DNA of 64,000 nucleotides from Elymus sibiricus (taxonomy: Eukaryota > Streptophyta > Magnoliopsida > Poales > Poaceae). The translations under genes and the position numbers were made by a program. The DNA lies in contig CM077671.1 in NCBI GenBank assembly GCA_039707655.1, forward strand, positions 245,162,595 to 245,226,594. The letters run 5' to 3'. Positions within the stretch are counted from its first letter, which is position 1, and the number at the start of each line of letters is the position of its first letter. Positions 24,345 to 36,060 of the stretch are shown one piece after another. The notes under the pieces are model-generated. The model made no database searches. It had not been told where the DNA came from and saw nothing but the letters and a program-made list of their open reading frames with translations.

Positions 24345-24649
24345 TAATTTGGATTCATCCATGTTAAACTCCATAGACACCTAAATTTGAAATGATCAAC
24401 CCGGCACCATCTTTGCTCGTGTCAACCTTTCCGCCGGGTCATCTTTCCTCATCCAAGACTTAGCGTTTTCTCAATCAGTTTCTTCATGATGTCATTCTGC
24501 TGACCATTGTAGCCTAAGGCCATCATAACGAATCTTTTTTTAAAACAGTACCAAATCCGGTCTGGCATGGAAATCTAGGCGCAGTTTTAGCCACAAATTT
24601 ACCGTGACTGTTCCATTTTTTACGGCGTCGTTTTAGTTTCTCACTTCCT

Positions 24650-24657
24650 TATAAATA
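24650..24657 (+). promoter_or_regulatory. TATA box of the antisense gene of G
   Basis: TATAAATA followed by GGCC stands about 50-60 bases before a pyrimidine-rich, then GC-rich leader that looks like a plant 5' untranslated exon. A leader intron with donor GTCAGT (24842) and acceptor TTGTAG (ends 25468) precedes the ATG at 25477. Promoter use is inferred. Confidence 0.6.
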
Positions 24658-25476
24658 GGCCTCGGGACCCTCCTCTTACTTTTTACTTCTTCTTCCTCCT
24701 CGCGTCTCCAGAGCTTCGCTCGAACTCCCCGGAACTCGAAGCCCGCACCGGACCATCGAACTCCGTCGCCACCCTCATCGGAGCTCATCAACGATCGCCG
24801 GAGAAGTCGCAGTCACTTCACCTTTCCTCTGCATAGATCTGGTCAGTCCCCTCTTCCCATTTGGGTTTGTCCCTTTCGGTGTTCGTCGTTCGTTCATTTT
24901 GTTCATCTGAATGAGTGTTGTAGATCCGTAAACTCTTTAATCTCTTAGCAAATATGGTCCGAGCTTGATCTTCGCCTTGTATTGTCTCGCAAAATAGATC
25001 TGAAAAATGGTTCCTTGATAAACCTTAAGAGCGCTCCAGTTTTTGTTCCTCCTCTAGTTGGGAAATATTTTCCTCCTTCTACGCATTTATTTGGATCTGA
25101 TTGATCCTCCACCTGCTGTAGAAAGTTGATTTCTAGTAGAAAAACATTGCTAAGTGCTTTTGAGTACTCTTGCCATCATTCTTTTAGCTTGTATAAGTAC
25201 CGGCTTAACTTTCATCACTTATAAATCCATTATTTCACCGGCTTATCAATTAAAAGCTCTAGTTCATTTCGTACTCTCGTATGCCGACTTGCTCAAGAGG
25301 AAATTGTAACTGACTACTTTTAAATCCATATGAGGTAGCAACTTTTCTTTAAATGTTGGCTTGTTTTAGCCGTCTCTTCTTATTTACTCTAGTCCGAGGC
25401 CAATTTAGGGCTTTATAGGCTGGCTTAAACTCTGACTCATCTTCACCTTTTCCCTTTCTGAATTGTAGTCTGGACT

Positions 25477-27181
25477 ATGAAAATCACAATGCCTCCCAAG
25501 ACCAGCAAAGCTTGCGGTTGGGTCAGATCTCACGAATTCGTGCTCACTCTGGAGAACCTCGTTTCTCAAAGCCTTTTGTCGGCTCAAAATGTAATAAGTT
25601 GGCGGGCACCTGAAGAGGAAACTTCCCCACAACCCGACCAAGGGGAGGTAGTTTGTTTTACTGATCATGTGAAGAGAGGATTCTGGCCACCTGGGTCAAA
25701 ATTCTTCAGGGATCTCCTTCAATTTTTTAACCTCCGACCACAAGATATCGGTCCCAACTCGATGAGCAGCATTTGTCAGTTCCAAGTACTCTGCAAAGTA
25801 TACCTTTAGATTGAGCCGTCCTTGACTCTTTTTAGAGAGTTCTTCTATCTTAATTGCCAAACTAATACAAAGGATGGCCCCAGTGTGGAACTTGGTGGCG
25901 TTTCTATCCAGAAGAGAAAGAATAGTCTTTTTCTTGAGACCAAGCTGGTGAGTCATCCGAAGGGATGGAACAGGACTTGGTTTTACTGTAAGAGCACCGC
26001 CCCCGCAGGCCAGAACCCACTGCCGGGTTATAGACTAGACTGGCTTGGCGCCACCGAATTTTCCGGTTGGCCAACCGAAGAGGAAAGGAAGTTGATGGCC
26101 CCTGTGCTGCTGAAGCTAAAAGCCCTTAATGCCAACGGCCTCATTGGGATCGATTTGATCCAGTGTTGGATAACCTGGAGGATTCAACCCGTCAGCATAA
26201 GAGGCGACTTAATGTGCAATTACTCCGACGAGCTGAAAGATGTGCAACGTTTCAGCAAGAAAAACCTGACTGATGGCACCATCAATAAACAAACTAAGAA
26301 GTTATTTGCTCACTCCAAAGAGAAGTGTAGCACAACCGGACTGGCTCCCTTCAACTTGAAGAATCCAGTTCCTCCAGTATGTATTTCGTAACCTTGATCT
26401 AATTTCTTCTTTTACTTTATTTGGGACATCAAACTTATTGCCCGGCTTATATCTTTGCAGGCTGGCTCTGATTTTTGGAAAGCCACTTCCCAGTCTTCTG
26501 CTCCTTCCTCAAGCCAGATGAATGACCCGGCAAGCTCAGGAGGGGAATCTGAGGTAGAGCTTGACGCACTTGGCCATTTATTCATAAAACTTGTTGATGC
26601 ATCTTCTTCTTAGGATGAGGCTGAAACCAATCAAGCCGGTAATATTGAGGTAATTTCGATTTCCTCCAACTCATCAGAAACATGCATCCCAAGGAGACCA
26701 AGACGAGCCGCCAGGAAAGTTAAGTTTTCTCATCGAGATGCTCACTTAGACCCCAATTTTCTTTTAAAGAAAGCTCAACATGTCGGTCAATCAAAATGCA
26801 AGACCTGAAGCAGCTTAGGCGAGTTAGCGCCTGGCTTATCTCATGAGCCCGCTGCTCGAAGCCAACGCGTTGAGGTGCCACATAGTCCAACTGCTTCTCG
26901 CCCCTATGCTGGTCCTTTTAAACAACCTCTTAGTCCTTCGAACTCACTTTATCAGGAATCTCCTCCCTCTTCTAACGATTCAACGGCAACTAAATTCCTA
27001 TTTTTACTGTCAACCGTGGGTAAGGTTCAACTTAAACTATATTTGTACTTTGTTGTGGTTATAACTTTTGCTTATCCTTAACTCAATGCTTTGCTTTCTA
27101 ACTGTAGGGCCAAATATTTTGTAAGCAAAAAGGTTGGAGGGTCAACTTTTGTTGCCACAGATCACAGTATTCTGCATCCAC
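25477..27181 (+). pseudogene. Antisense gene of G, 5' part: Transposase_28-like ('putative gypsy type transposon') domain
   Basis: The frame starts MKITMPPKTSKACGW at 25477. The first coding exon (25477-26376) matches the plant family annotated as putative gypsy type transposon (Transposase_28): FWPPGSKFFRDLLQFF, SICQFQVLC, LFREFFYLN and GWNRTWFY follow in the usual order. Candidate introns with GT and AG ends are 26377-26460, 26554-26613 and 27020-27107. The text after them is Ser/Pro-rich, with a basic patch RRPRRAARKVKF. TAG at 25807-25809 and TGA near 26807 interrupt it. The function of the family is unknown; despite the name it has no shown transposase activity. It runs opposite to gag-pol of the same element. 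Solo LTR H interrupts it at 27181. Confidence 0.75.
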
Positions 27182-28582
27182 TGATAACCCACAAGTATAG
27201 GGGATCGCAACAGTTTTCGAGGGTAGAGTATTCAACCCAAATTTATAGATTCGACACAAGGGGAGCCAAAGAATATTTGCAAGTATTAGCAGTTGAGTTG
27301 TCAATTCAACCACACCTGGAGATTAAATATCTACAGTAGAGTGATCAGTAGCACAATAACATGATAGTTTTGATAGCAGTAGTAATAGTAACAGTAACGG
27401 TAACAGTGATAACAATGATTTTGTATCAGTTGGAACAGTAGCAATAGCAATAGTAACTTAGCAAGAACAATACGTGGAAAACTCGTAGGCATTGGATCGG
27501 TGAATTCGTTGGATGATATTCATCATATAACAGTCATAACCTAGGGCGACACAGAACTAGCTCCAGTTCATAAATATAATGTAGGCATGTATTCCGTAAA
27601 TAGTCATACGTGCTTATGGAAAAGAACTTGCATGACATCTTTTATCCTACCCTCCCGTGGCAGCGGGGTCCATAAGGAAACTAAGGGATATTAAGGCCTC
27701 CTTTTAATAGAGAACCGGAACAAAGCATTAACACATAGTGAATACATGAACTCCTCAAACTACGATCATCGCCGGAAAGTATCCCGATTATTGTCACCCC
27801 GGGGTTTACGGATCATAACACATAGCAGGTGCATATGACTAGCAAGATCGGATCAAGAACATAGATATAATGGTGATAACATAAACAGTTCAGATCTGAA
27901 ATCATGGCACTAGGGCCCTAGTGACAAGCATTAAGCATGGCAAAGTCATAGCAACATCAATCTCAGAACATAGTGGATACTAGGGATCAAGCCCTAACAA
28001 AACTAACTCGATTACATGATGAATCTCATCCAACTCCTCACCGACCAGCGAGCCTACGAACGAATTACTCACTCCCGGTGGGAAGCATCATGGAATTGGC
28101 GATGAAGGAGGGTTGGGGATGACAAAGACCAAATATTCCCCTCTCTGGAGCCCCGAACGGACTCCAGATCTGGCCTCCGAATGAAGAGCAGGAGGTGGTG
28201 GCGGCTCCGTCACGTGAAACACAATAAAACTTCCTCTCCTATTTTTTCTCCAAAAATAGGAATTTATAGTGCTAGAATTAGGATTAGGGGGCCACGATGT
28301 GACCACAACCCACCAGGGCGCGCCTGGAGGGGGTGGCGCGCCCTGGTGTATCGTGCCCAGCCAGGGCACCCCCTCCGGTGGTTCTTGGCTCCAGTATTTT
28401 TTATTTATTGTAAAATAATTCTCCAAAAAGTTCCGTCTAATTCTGAGAACTTTTATTTCTGCACAAAAACAACACCATGGTAGTTCTACTGAAAACAGCG
28501 TCAGTCCGGGTTAGTTTCATGCAAATTAGAGTCCAAAACAAGAGCAAAAGCGTTAGGAAAAGTAGACGACGAAGACGTATCA
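27182..28582 (-). mobile_element. Element H: Sabrina-type solo LTR (1401 bp)
   Basis: The repeat runs from TGATAACC to GACGTATCA, flanked by TCCAC at 27177-27181 and 28583-28587, a perfect TSD. It is homologous to the LTRs of C, with no internal region. It carries a TATA-like CTATAAAT (minus strand, 28262-28269) and a perfect 14-base inverted repeat at 28311-28324 and 28335-28348. Confidence 0.92.
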
Positions 28583-28587
28583 TCCAC

Positions 28588-30589
28588 CACCAGAGCAAAT
28601 AACTCAAGTAGATCCTTCTGGTCAGGATAACCCAGATTTGGGAACTGGATCAGTCCCTGATGTGGAAATAACTCGTGTTGAAGAGCCGGTCTTTATGGGG
28701 ACGGCAACTGAAAACAAAAACGCGTCCGACGCGGCCCCTCAGCCGCCAAGTTCTCCTCATCCTGCAAGCCCTGTACCTAATGCAGATGATGTCGTTCCAT
28801 CCACCAACATTGAAAACGCTGAAGTAGTCATTACAAAGGAGGCTTTCTAGGCTCCTCGTCCTTCAAGTGCTTTGACAAAGTTTGTGACGAAAAATGAGCC
28901 AGAGAATTTGGAGAAAGGAAAAGCCAAGTTGGAGCTTCCCGATGTCTCTGTTCTTAGTACTGAAGATGTGTACCAGCAGTATCTGACCCGGCTATCTGAG
29001 AGCCGGGAAATTGAGATGAACTTAGTCACTACCCTGAGGGAAAAGTATGAGGTAACTTCTCCCTTTAATCTTTGTTAGCTCATATGCTCTCTTTAGCCCC
29101 CAAGGACCAGCTTAGTATGAAAATGGTGAGTTGATCCTTCAATGTTTTTCGCTTACAAGTCAGTATTGTAGCCCCCAAGTGCTGGGTTATTATGAAGATA
29201 ATGAGTCGGCACTTCATAGGTTTTGAGAAATTGGATGCTGATGTAGCCCCCAAGGGCCGGGTCATTATGATAATAATGAGTCGGCACTTTATAGGACTTG
29301 CGAGATTGAACGTGAATGTAGCCCCCAAGGGCCGGCTTATCTTTGTGAGATAACCGGGTCTTGCTGTTGTATGATGAAGAATATGGTACATTAGCCCCCA
29401 AGTGCTATGTGGCTTGCTCGCAACTGCATAGGATTTTGTAGGATAGAACCAACTTTGAATTGTTGTAGCCCCCAAGGGTCAAGTCGCCTTACTGAAACGG
29501 CTCGAGGCTTGAGAAAAATTGTGTTGATGATGTTATATGTTTTGACAGGGCTCTTTAGAAGATGCTGAATCCATTGCTCTCAAACTACAGAAACGGCTAA
29601 AAGAAGAGAAAAAGTTGAAGTGTGATGTAGAACTTTTGGCGGCTCATTTTGAGAATTCTGCCCGCCAGGCAAATGATCTTCTTGAGCAGGCCAAGAACAA
29701 CTTTGAAGCCGAAAAAGCCGCCCTCCTGAAGCATGTTGAAGAAGCGGAAAATCAACTTGGTTCTGCTAATGAAAAGTACCGGACCCTCGTGAAGCAGATA
29801 AACGATATGTTGACTGCTATTTTCGGTATGACCTGTGAAACTTTCCTTTGTGTTAAACTCCATGTTTTGATGATAGGCCGGCTCATTCTCTATTTTGTCG
29901 TTGTTGTAGGACGAAAGGATCATAACCTTGTGAGGCTACCAATTGAAAAGTTAAAGGCAATCTTTACGTATGTAGAGCACATGTTCACCGGCTCTATCTT
30001 TGCCATTATGGCGGTGAAAAACATGAAACGCCCGCCCAGGAAGATTAAAGATATGTTAAAACAGTTGTCGACTATGCCACAATGGGTGACGGAGTTTCGG
30101 AAATCGGCGGCTCGAGCTGGAGCTAACATGGCTCTTGCTCGTGCAAAAACATATCTGCCTGAGCTGGATCTGAACGCCTTAAAAGATGGATTTCCTGAAT
30201 TTAAGCTGGACGGGTCAGAATTTTTGGAAGAAGACTATGCCCGTTGTATGAAGGAAACCCGCCCATTGGTGACTCTGATAGCTGATGAGCTGGACGTATC
30301 ACGATTTCAGCTTGCTTATTTGATGGATAACGAGTGCATCGACCCGCCAAAGGTTCAACCTTTTGAACTAGTACCGCCTCGATGTAAGACAACTTTTGCT
30401 CCTGATGTTGATGCCTCGGCTATTGTTCCTGATGGGTCATCAAATTTTGAGTCCCTAAAATCAATCCGGTGGGTGCGTAAAGATCAATAGGATGACGAAG
30501 ATGAGTCGACGGAATCATATCCTGAAGCAGCTAGCGTGGAAGATCATCAAAAACAGGCCGAAACGGAAAACCAACAAGCCGCCAACTAG
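28588..30589 (+). pseudogene. Antisense gene of G, 3' part: coiled coil and C-terminal region
   Basis: The frame continues after LTR H: a Pro/Ser/Ala-rich linker (28600-28850) with TAG at 28848-28850, then a charged region up to 29051. Intron 1 is 29052-29548 (GTAACT...GACAG) and intron 2 is 29826-29909 (GTATGA...TGTAG). The exon between them is a coiled coil of heptad character (LEQAKNNFEAEKAALLKHVEEAE, of which only the start is typical, near 29685-29745). The last exon contains a helical domain ending near SIRWVRKDQ, TAG at 30488-30490 and a second in-frame TAG at 30587-30589 that is probably the original end. Domain order (globular, linker, coiled coil, tail) is that of the antisense proteins of grass Tat elements. 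Function unknown. Confidence 0.7.
29090..29475 (+). repeat. Degenerate tandem repeat inside intron of the antisense gene, containing GTAGCCCCCAAG
   Basis: Units of about 60-80 bp repeat the core TAGCCCCCAAG at about 29095, 29169, 29244, 29319, 29394 and 29466, often followed by a piece like TTATTATGATAATGAGTCGGCACTT. On the sense strand of G the core is CTTGGGGGCTA, nearly the polypurine tract of this family. Confidence 0.75.
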
Positions 30590-31515
30590 GAATAGCCCCG
30601 AGGTGTTTGGCTAAAAAACTTGATATTTTTTGTGGCTCCAATGATGAGCTTGTAATAGGGGTAGTAAACATTTGATCTGCCTGTCGTGCCTTTGTGCACG
30701 TAACTTCCCGGTACTTTGCTGTATGGAAATTTGGTAGTTATGATATTGCTTGACGTCTTGAATTTGCCATGAATCGCCATTTCTCCAAGTTTCATCTGAT
30801 GTTTAAGGTGGTGACAATCCTTTGGCCCAATGAGCCGCCGCTTTTCATGGCTCTAAGTCGGCAATATGAATTGACCTATTATAATCAACCAAAGCTTTTT
30901 GGTTGTTTGATAGATGAAGTAGACAAATGGTCATAGTATGACTGCAGTATCTTAACCAGGATCTCAGTTTTTTGAGCCGGGGAAAAATGGTGGTAAACAT
31001 GTACCTGAAAAACATAAACAGGATATGTACTATAGATTTAAGCTTAAATATTAAATAAGCCGGTGTTTTATAGCACGGCTTTTAAGACTGGCTTTTGAAG
31101 CTCAAGTCCTTGCTTTCTTGAAGCTGGCTTAATAGCCCTTGGTTTATCCTAGCTCTCTGTAAGCCGGCTCTCTCGTGACACAAGCCAGTGTTTTAACCTA
31201 GATAAGTTTAGGGTCCCTAAGGATTGACTTAGCTAGAGTACACAGGGTCCCTTTGTTCGGAGAAGCATCTTGCAAACAGGCAGGTTTAACCAAAATTTTG
31301 TTTTTGTTGGATTTTAGCCTAGTCAAGAAGGAAATTATGAATGGCTAACTCGTTGAGTCGAGAGCCCCCAAGTGACTTGTGGTCAAAGAATAAACACTCA
31401 TGCAAGTTTGTAGCTGAATCGACGGAGACCCCGAGCTTCGGGGGTGCCGGCTTTATTATATTGAACACAGAAAAGTATATACATGGGTATGTATAATGGT
31501 GTGGAGCCACTGGCT
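30590..31515. other. Element G spacer between antisense gene and integrase
   Basis: No coding sequence is recognised. It would hold the 3' untranslated ends of both converging genes. The part 31080-31380 is homologous, in reverse orientation, to 37540-37870 in element J. Confidence 0.6.
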
Positions 31516-32657
31516 CTAAGTATGGTATGGCCGAAGATGAGCAATGTTCCATGGCCGAGTAGTTTCTTCTCCGAAAGTGTATGATCCTTCACGGATGTCA
31601 ACCAAGTAGTATGACCCATTGTTGAGGTTTTTACTGATGACAGAAGGTCCTTCCCAAGGTGGGGAGAGCTTATGCGTCCCTGTTTGGTCTTGAATCGAAC
31701 GGAGCACTAAGTCGCCTTCTTGAAAAGTCTGACTGCGAATCCTGCGGCCGTGGTAGCGACACAAGTCTTGCTGATATATAGCTGATCGAGCCACCGCGAG
31801 GTCCCGCTCTTTTTCCAAGGCATCCAAGGAATCCTGACACGCCTGCTCATTGTCTGCTTCAACATATGCAGTGACTTTGGGGGAATCGTGTCGAATATCA
31901 CTTGGTAGCACTGCCTCTGCTCCATAAACCAGAAAAAATGGTGTGTATCCGGTGGATCTGTTCGGGGTGGTTCGTATGCTCTAAAGTACTGCGGGGAGTT
32001 CCTCGAGCCAACAACCAGGAGTGTGCTGTAAGGGAACCATGAGTCGGGGTTTAATTCCTCTTAAGATCTCCTGATTAGTTCGCTCAGCTTGTCCATTAGA
32101 CTGTGGATGAGCAACAGCAGATAAGTCAAGCCGGATGTGTTCACATTGACAAAACTATTCCATAGCTCCCTTGGAGAGGTTGGTGTAGTTGTCCGTGATG
32201 ATGCTATGTGGATAACCAAAACGGAAGGTCAACTTCTTTCAAAACTTGACTGGTGTCTCAGTGTCAAAATTACTGACTGGTTCTGCTTCAACCCACTTGG
32301 TAAACTTATCAACCACCACCAAGAGCTGAGTTTTCTTGTCAGAAGACGGCTTGAACGGGCCGACCATGTCAAGCGCCCAAACTGTGAAGGGCCAAGTGAT
32401 TGGAATCATACGCAGCTCCTGAGCCGACACATGAGCTTGTCGAGTGAATTTCTGGCACCCGTCACACTTGCGCACGATATCCTCTTCATCTGCATGAGAT
32501 GTAAGCCAGTAAAATCCGTGGCGAAAAGCTTTGGCCACCAAGGATCTTGAGCCGGCGTGGTGACCACAATCACCTGCATGGATCTCATTGAGAATTTCTT
32601 GGCCTTCTGTAGGAGAAACACATGTTGAAACAAGTCGGTGCTACTTCGTCGGTGTAA
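31516..32657 (-). pseudogene. Element G integrase
   Basis: On the minus strand the zinc-binding domain contains HGFYWLTSH, then CDGCQKFTRQ (about 32540-32430). The catalytic core begins with WALDMVGPF (about 32376-32350) and VVVDKFTKWVEAEP, continues to the glutamate motif SNGQAERTNQEILRG near 32090, and the C-terminal part with GDLVLRSIQ and GPSVI ends at 31516. Stops near 32236 and 31980 and a frameshift near 32600 break it. The reading frame was cut by solo LTR I at 32662 and continues at 59572. The enzyme would join element cDNA to chromosomal DNA. Confidence 0.85.
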
Positions 32658-33580
32658 CTCGTTGATAACCCACAAGTATAGGGGATCGTGACAGTCTTCA
32701 CGGGTAGTATTTCACCCAAATTTATTGGTTCGACACAAGGGGAGCTAAAGAATATTTATTGGCCTTGACAGTTGATTTGTCAATTCAACCGCACCTGGGA
32801 TATCTCTATGCAAACAAAGGTTTAGTAGCACGGCAAATAGTAGTAGCAAAAGTAACAGTAGTAGTGACAGCAGCAATTTTGTAGCAGTTGTGACAATAGC
32901 AGTAGCAATAGTAACTTAGCAAGATTCAGTATATGTAAAGCGTAGGCACGTGGATCGGTGATGGATAATGATTCAGATGACATTGATCATATAACAGTTA
33001 CACACTAGGGCGGCACAGAACTAGCTCCAATTCATCAATGTAATGTAGGCATGTATTCCGTATATAGTCATACGTGCTTGCGATAAGAACTTGCATAACA
33101 TCTTTTGTCCTACCCTCCCGTGGCAGCGGGGTCCTATTGGAAACTAAGGGATATTAAGGCCTCCTTTTAATAGAGAACCGGAACAAAGCATTAACACATG
33201 ATGAATACATGAACTCCTCAAACTATGGCAATCACCGGAAAGAATCCCAATTATTGTCACCTTGGGGTATGCGGATCAAGACACGTAATAGGTGCATACA
33301 ACTTGCAAGATAGGATCCAAATCAATCTTATATTCGTGAAAACATAATATGTTCAGATCTCAAATCATGGCACTCGGGCCCTAGTGACAAGCATTAAGCA
33401 TAGCAAAGTCATAGCAACATCAATCTCAGAACATAGTGGACACTAGGGATCAAGCCCTATCAAACTTAACTCGATTACATGATCAATCTCATCCAATCCC
33501 ACCACCGTCCAGCAAACCTACAAAGGAATTACTCACTCCTGGTGGTGAGCATCATGCCGGTGTTGATGGAGAAGGGTTGG

Positions 33581-34195
33581 TGTCGGGGATATTACCCCGC
33601 GGTATAACCCAGCCTGAAGTATGACCCGATCGGGACTTAGCGACTCACTGGTGACCCGGATGAGCTTGGCGGCTCATTGGTGACCCGGCAGGCGGGTCAG
33701 ACGAACGACAAGACCCAACGGCCTAGAGGGCGGCTCATGGGAGGGCCGACTCATATTATGGTGGGCCGACTCACAGAGAAGGCCCAAGGAAAGGAAAGAC
33801 TCCCTCATAAAGGAAACAAGACCCGGATTAGGATTCAAGAGAGACTAGTCCTAATCCTACTCACAGTAGGACTCTACATGTAAACCTACCCCTTCCACTT
33901 ATATAAGGAGGGGTAAGGCACCCCTAGAGGGACAAGTTCAAGTCATTAGAGATAGACAGATTAGAGGTCCTCGAGACTAGAGGTAGCGATTCCGCACCCT
34001 TGTAATCGAGATCATCATCATCATCAATAAAGACACAAAGCAGGACGTAGGCTTTTACCTCCATCAGAGGGGCCGAACCTGGGTAAACTCACGTCTCTTG
34101 ATTCCGACCAACCCCTCTCAAGCCGCCACCTTGTTGCGTTGGCCTCACACCTAAGTTCTCTCACAAGGACATCTTGCCGTGACAAAACCACGACA
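33581..34195 (+). repeat. Element J 5' LTR (615 bp)
   Basis: The LTR has ends TGTCGGGGAT and CCACGACA. It contains the TATA box at 33900-33907 and ATCAATAAAG near 34021, a possible polyadenylation signal that is changed in the 3' LTR. Confidence 0.9.
33900..33907 (+). promoter_or_regulatory. TATA box of element J 5' LTR
   Basis: TATATAAG in the context CCACTTATATAAGGAGG, conserved in the 3' LTR at 58797-58804. Confidence 0.6.
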
Positions 34196-34197
34196 GT

Positions 34198-34215
34198 TGG
34201 CGCCCACCGTGGGGC
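34198..34215 (+). promoter_or_regulatory. Primer-binding site of element J
   Basis: TGGCGCCCACCGTGGGGC lies 2 bases behind the 5' LTR. It is the site commonly seen in grass Gypsy elements of this group. Confidence 0.8.
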
Positions 34216-34950
34216 CTGCGCACGGTGGTGTTGAGTTCTTAAAGGGAGCTCTTCAGGGATCGGGAAGCTCGTAATTGATCGGATGAAGAAAAGCCGGCTC
34301 AAAAGGATCATCGTGCGCGAGGATCCAAATTTTGACGGGTCCAATCTTCAGCAAAAAACATCATCAACGGAGGCAACTTATCGTACGAACGCCCGGGGGC
34401 TTGACATCAACACTGAACCGAGCGCATGGTTGAAAGAAGCCTCATCTCTATGACCAACAGTCAGAACGGCATATACAAAGCTGAGATAAAAAGATTAGGG
34501 TTGCGTGTGTTGCCGCACGCATTGCTCAGCGATCTGTCTAATCCGACTTTCCAAAGTTGATGCCGCCGCACGCGACCAGGCGATACGTCCGGATCGATTT
34601 CCATTGGGCTGCCGTACAAAGAAACCGAGTCGCTGGGATTAAACTGGATCACACAGAAATTCGAGCCGATCGATATTCACGGTTGTGCAACACAAGTCGA
34701 GCGGTACAGTTTTCCGCTGGCTCAAATCCCGAAACGACAGCGACGCAGCAACTCAGTATTTGGTACATAGCTGTTGTGCGCCGCAGCAAACTTACGATCC
34801 CACGACGGATATCCGGAGAATTTTTGCGGTGGCGTCCGCGTATAAAGTTTGGTTGATCCAGTCTACAAATTGGGTGCGGCGGTGTCCCAATCAACCTGCA
34901 TCGATACGTGCCTCCTGTTACACAGGCGAAGGGACATAAACATTGGGTCT
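34216..34950 (+). other. Element J interior, unidentified
   Basis: About 0.7 kb with short ORFs on both strands and no recognised product. The first 150 bases may be the remnant of the leader before gag, since they still carry words typical of the family (AAGCCGGCTC). Confidence 0.4.
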
Positions 34951-35405
34951 GCTGCTCGCCACAAATCTTCCCAAAATAATGTTCCATATTGGTCTGCAGA
35001 TGGTATTCCAGCAGCACAGACACAAAATAAGGATACAGCTTCAGAAGTGTCTAGTGTGCACTCTAAGAGAAACCTAAAGCACCTGCGGGATTGCCACCAT
35101 GGTCAAACTATCCTGAAGCCCGAAATCTTAATCCTAACCTTCACGTGGATCTCATTCAAGGGCCACTTAACATGCATCAAAATCTACAGAATTCTCAGCA
35201 AATGGCTAGAGCTGTTCAACAACAGAGCTTCATGCCGCAGAACCAGCCATCTCTAGCTCATTTGCCACCTGAGAAGTTGCTTGCTGAGATATCTCAAGAC
35301 CCACGACTATTGCACATGTTTCAACAACAATATCTGCCATCACAACTACAGTTGCAATCAACGCCACCAGTGGCACCTCAACCTCAGCCACAAACCTCGC
35401 CGGCT
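34951..35405 (+). pseudogene. Probable captured host gene fragment (GYF-domain-protein-like, Gln-rich)
   Basis: The frame codes for text unlike any retrotransposon protein: VPYWSADGIPAAQTQNKD near 34980-35033, then PPWSNYPEARNLNPN near 35092-35136, MARAVQQQSFMPQNQP near 35203-35250, and LAHLPPEKLLAEISQDP near 35257-35307, then QLQLQSTPPVAPQPQPQ. Codon use and composition look like a normal plant exon. From memory this resembles the Gln-rich C-terminal half of plant GYF-domain proteins; that identity is tentative. A +1 change near 35083 separates the two halves and may mark an exon join or an indel. No start or end of the donor gene is visible. Confidence 0.5.
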
Positions 35406-36060
35406 GCCGTGCCCTGGCTGGCTCCACCCTGCCACCACCGCCGCTACACCCCATCCCGGATGGCCTCGCCTTGCCTCGCTCGCTGCGCCTCGCCCTCGCG
35501 CGCACCTTTGCCGTGCCCCGGCCGCCCCCGCGTCCTTTCCTCCTCGCCGCACCTGCACGACGGCCGGCTCGGTCGCCGCCCCGCCATGACCTTGCCACGA
35601 GTCGCCTCCACGCGCCGCTACTCCGGGAGGCTTCACCTCTGCGCGCCGGCCCGCCAGTTTCCGCTGCGCCTCGCCGGCCGCCGCCTTGCCTCACCTTGAC
35701 CAGTCGCCCTCGCTGCGCCTCGTCCCTCCGGGTCGCCCACGCGCGCCCGCTTCGTTCGGCCGCTCCCTCGCCGCGCCGGCCAGGTCTCCCACCACGCGCC
35801 CACCCTGCCAGGCCGCTCCTTCCTCCGCAGCCGCGACCCTGCCGCGCCTGCCTTCGCTGTCGAGGTTTGCCTCGCCCCCGCAGCCCTACTCCCCGCGCAG
35901 CCCGGCCATGCCCGGCCCAGCTCCGCCCCTCCTCCCGCCGTGCGCCCGCCGGCTCGCCGTGTCGCCTCACTGGCTCCTCCTGCTCCCCAATTTTTGTGGC
36001 CGGATGTCCACGCGGAGGAAAAGGCTGTGATGAGCCCGCTAAGAAAAGGATGTGTGGCCG
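35390..36060. other. Very GC-rich insert in element J
   Basis: The plus strand is strongly C-rich with CGCC, GCCGC and CTCGCC words. It differs sharply from the flanking DNA and from every other element here. Frames are open on both strands for up to almost 300 codons, which is expected in GC-rich DNA with few stop codons; none resembles a known protein. It could be a captured 5' exon or CpG-rich promoter region of a grass gene. Confidence 0.5.

Noticed and set aside
25477..30589. Antisense gene of G as an ordinary host gene
   Set aside because: It lies between integrase and 3' LTR of G in the position typical of antisense genes in Tat-lineage elements, and its domain is a known retroelement-associated family.
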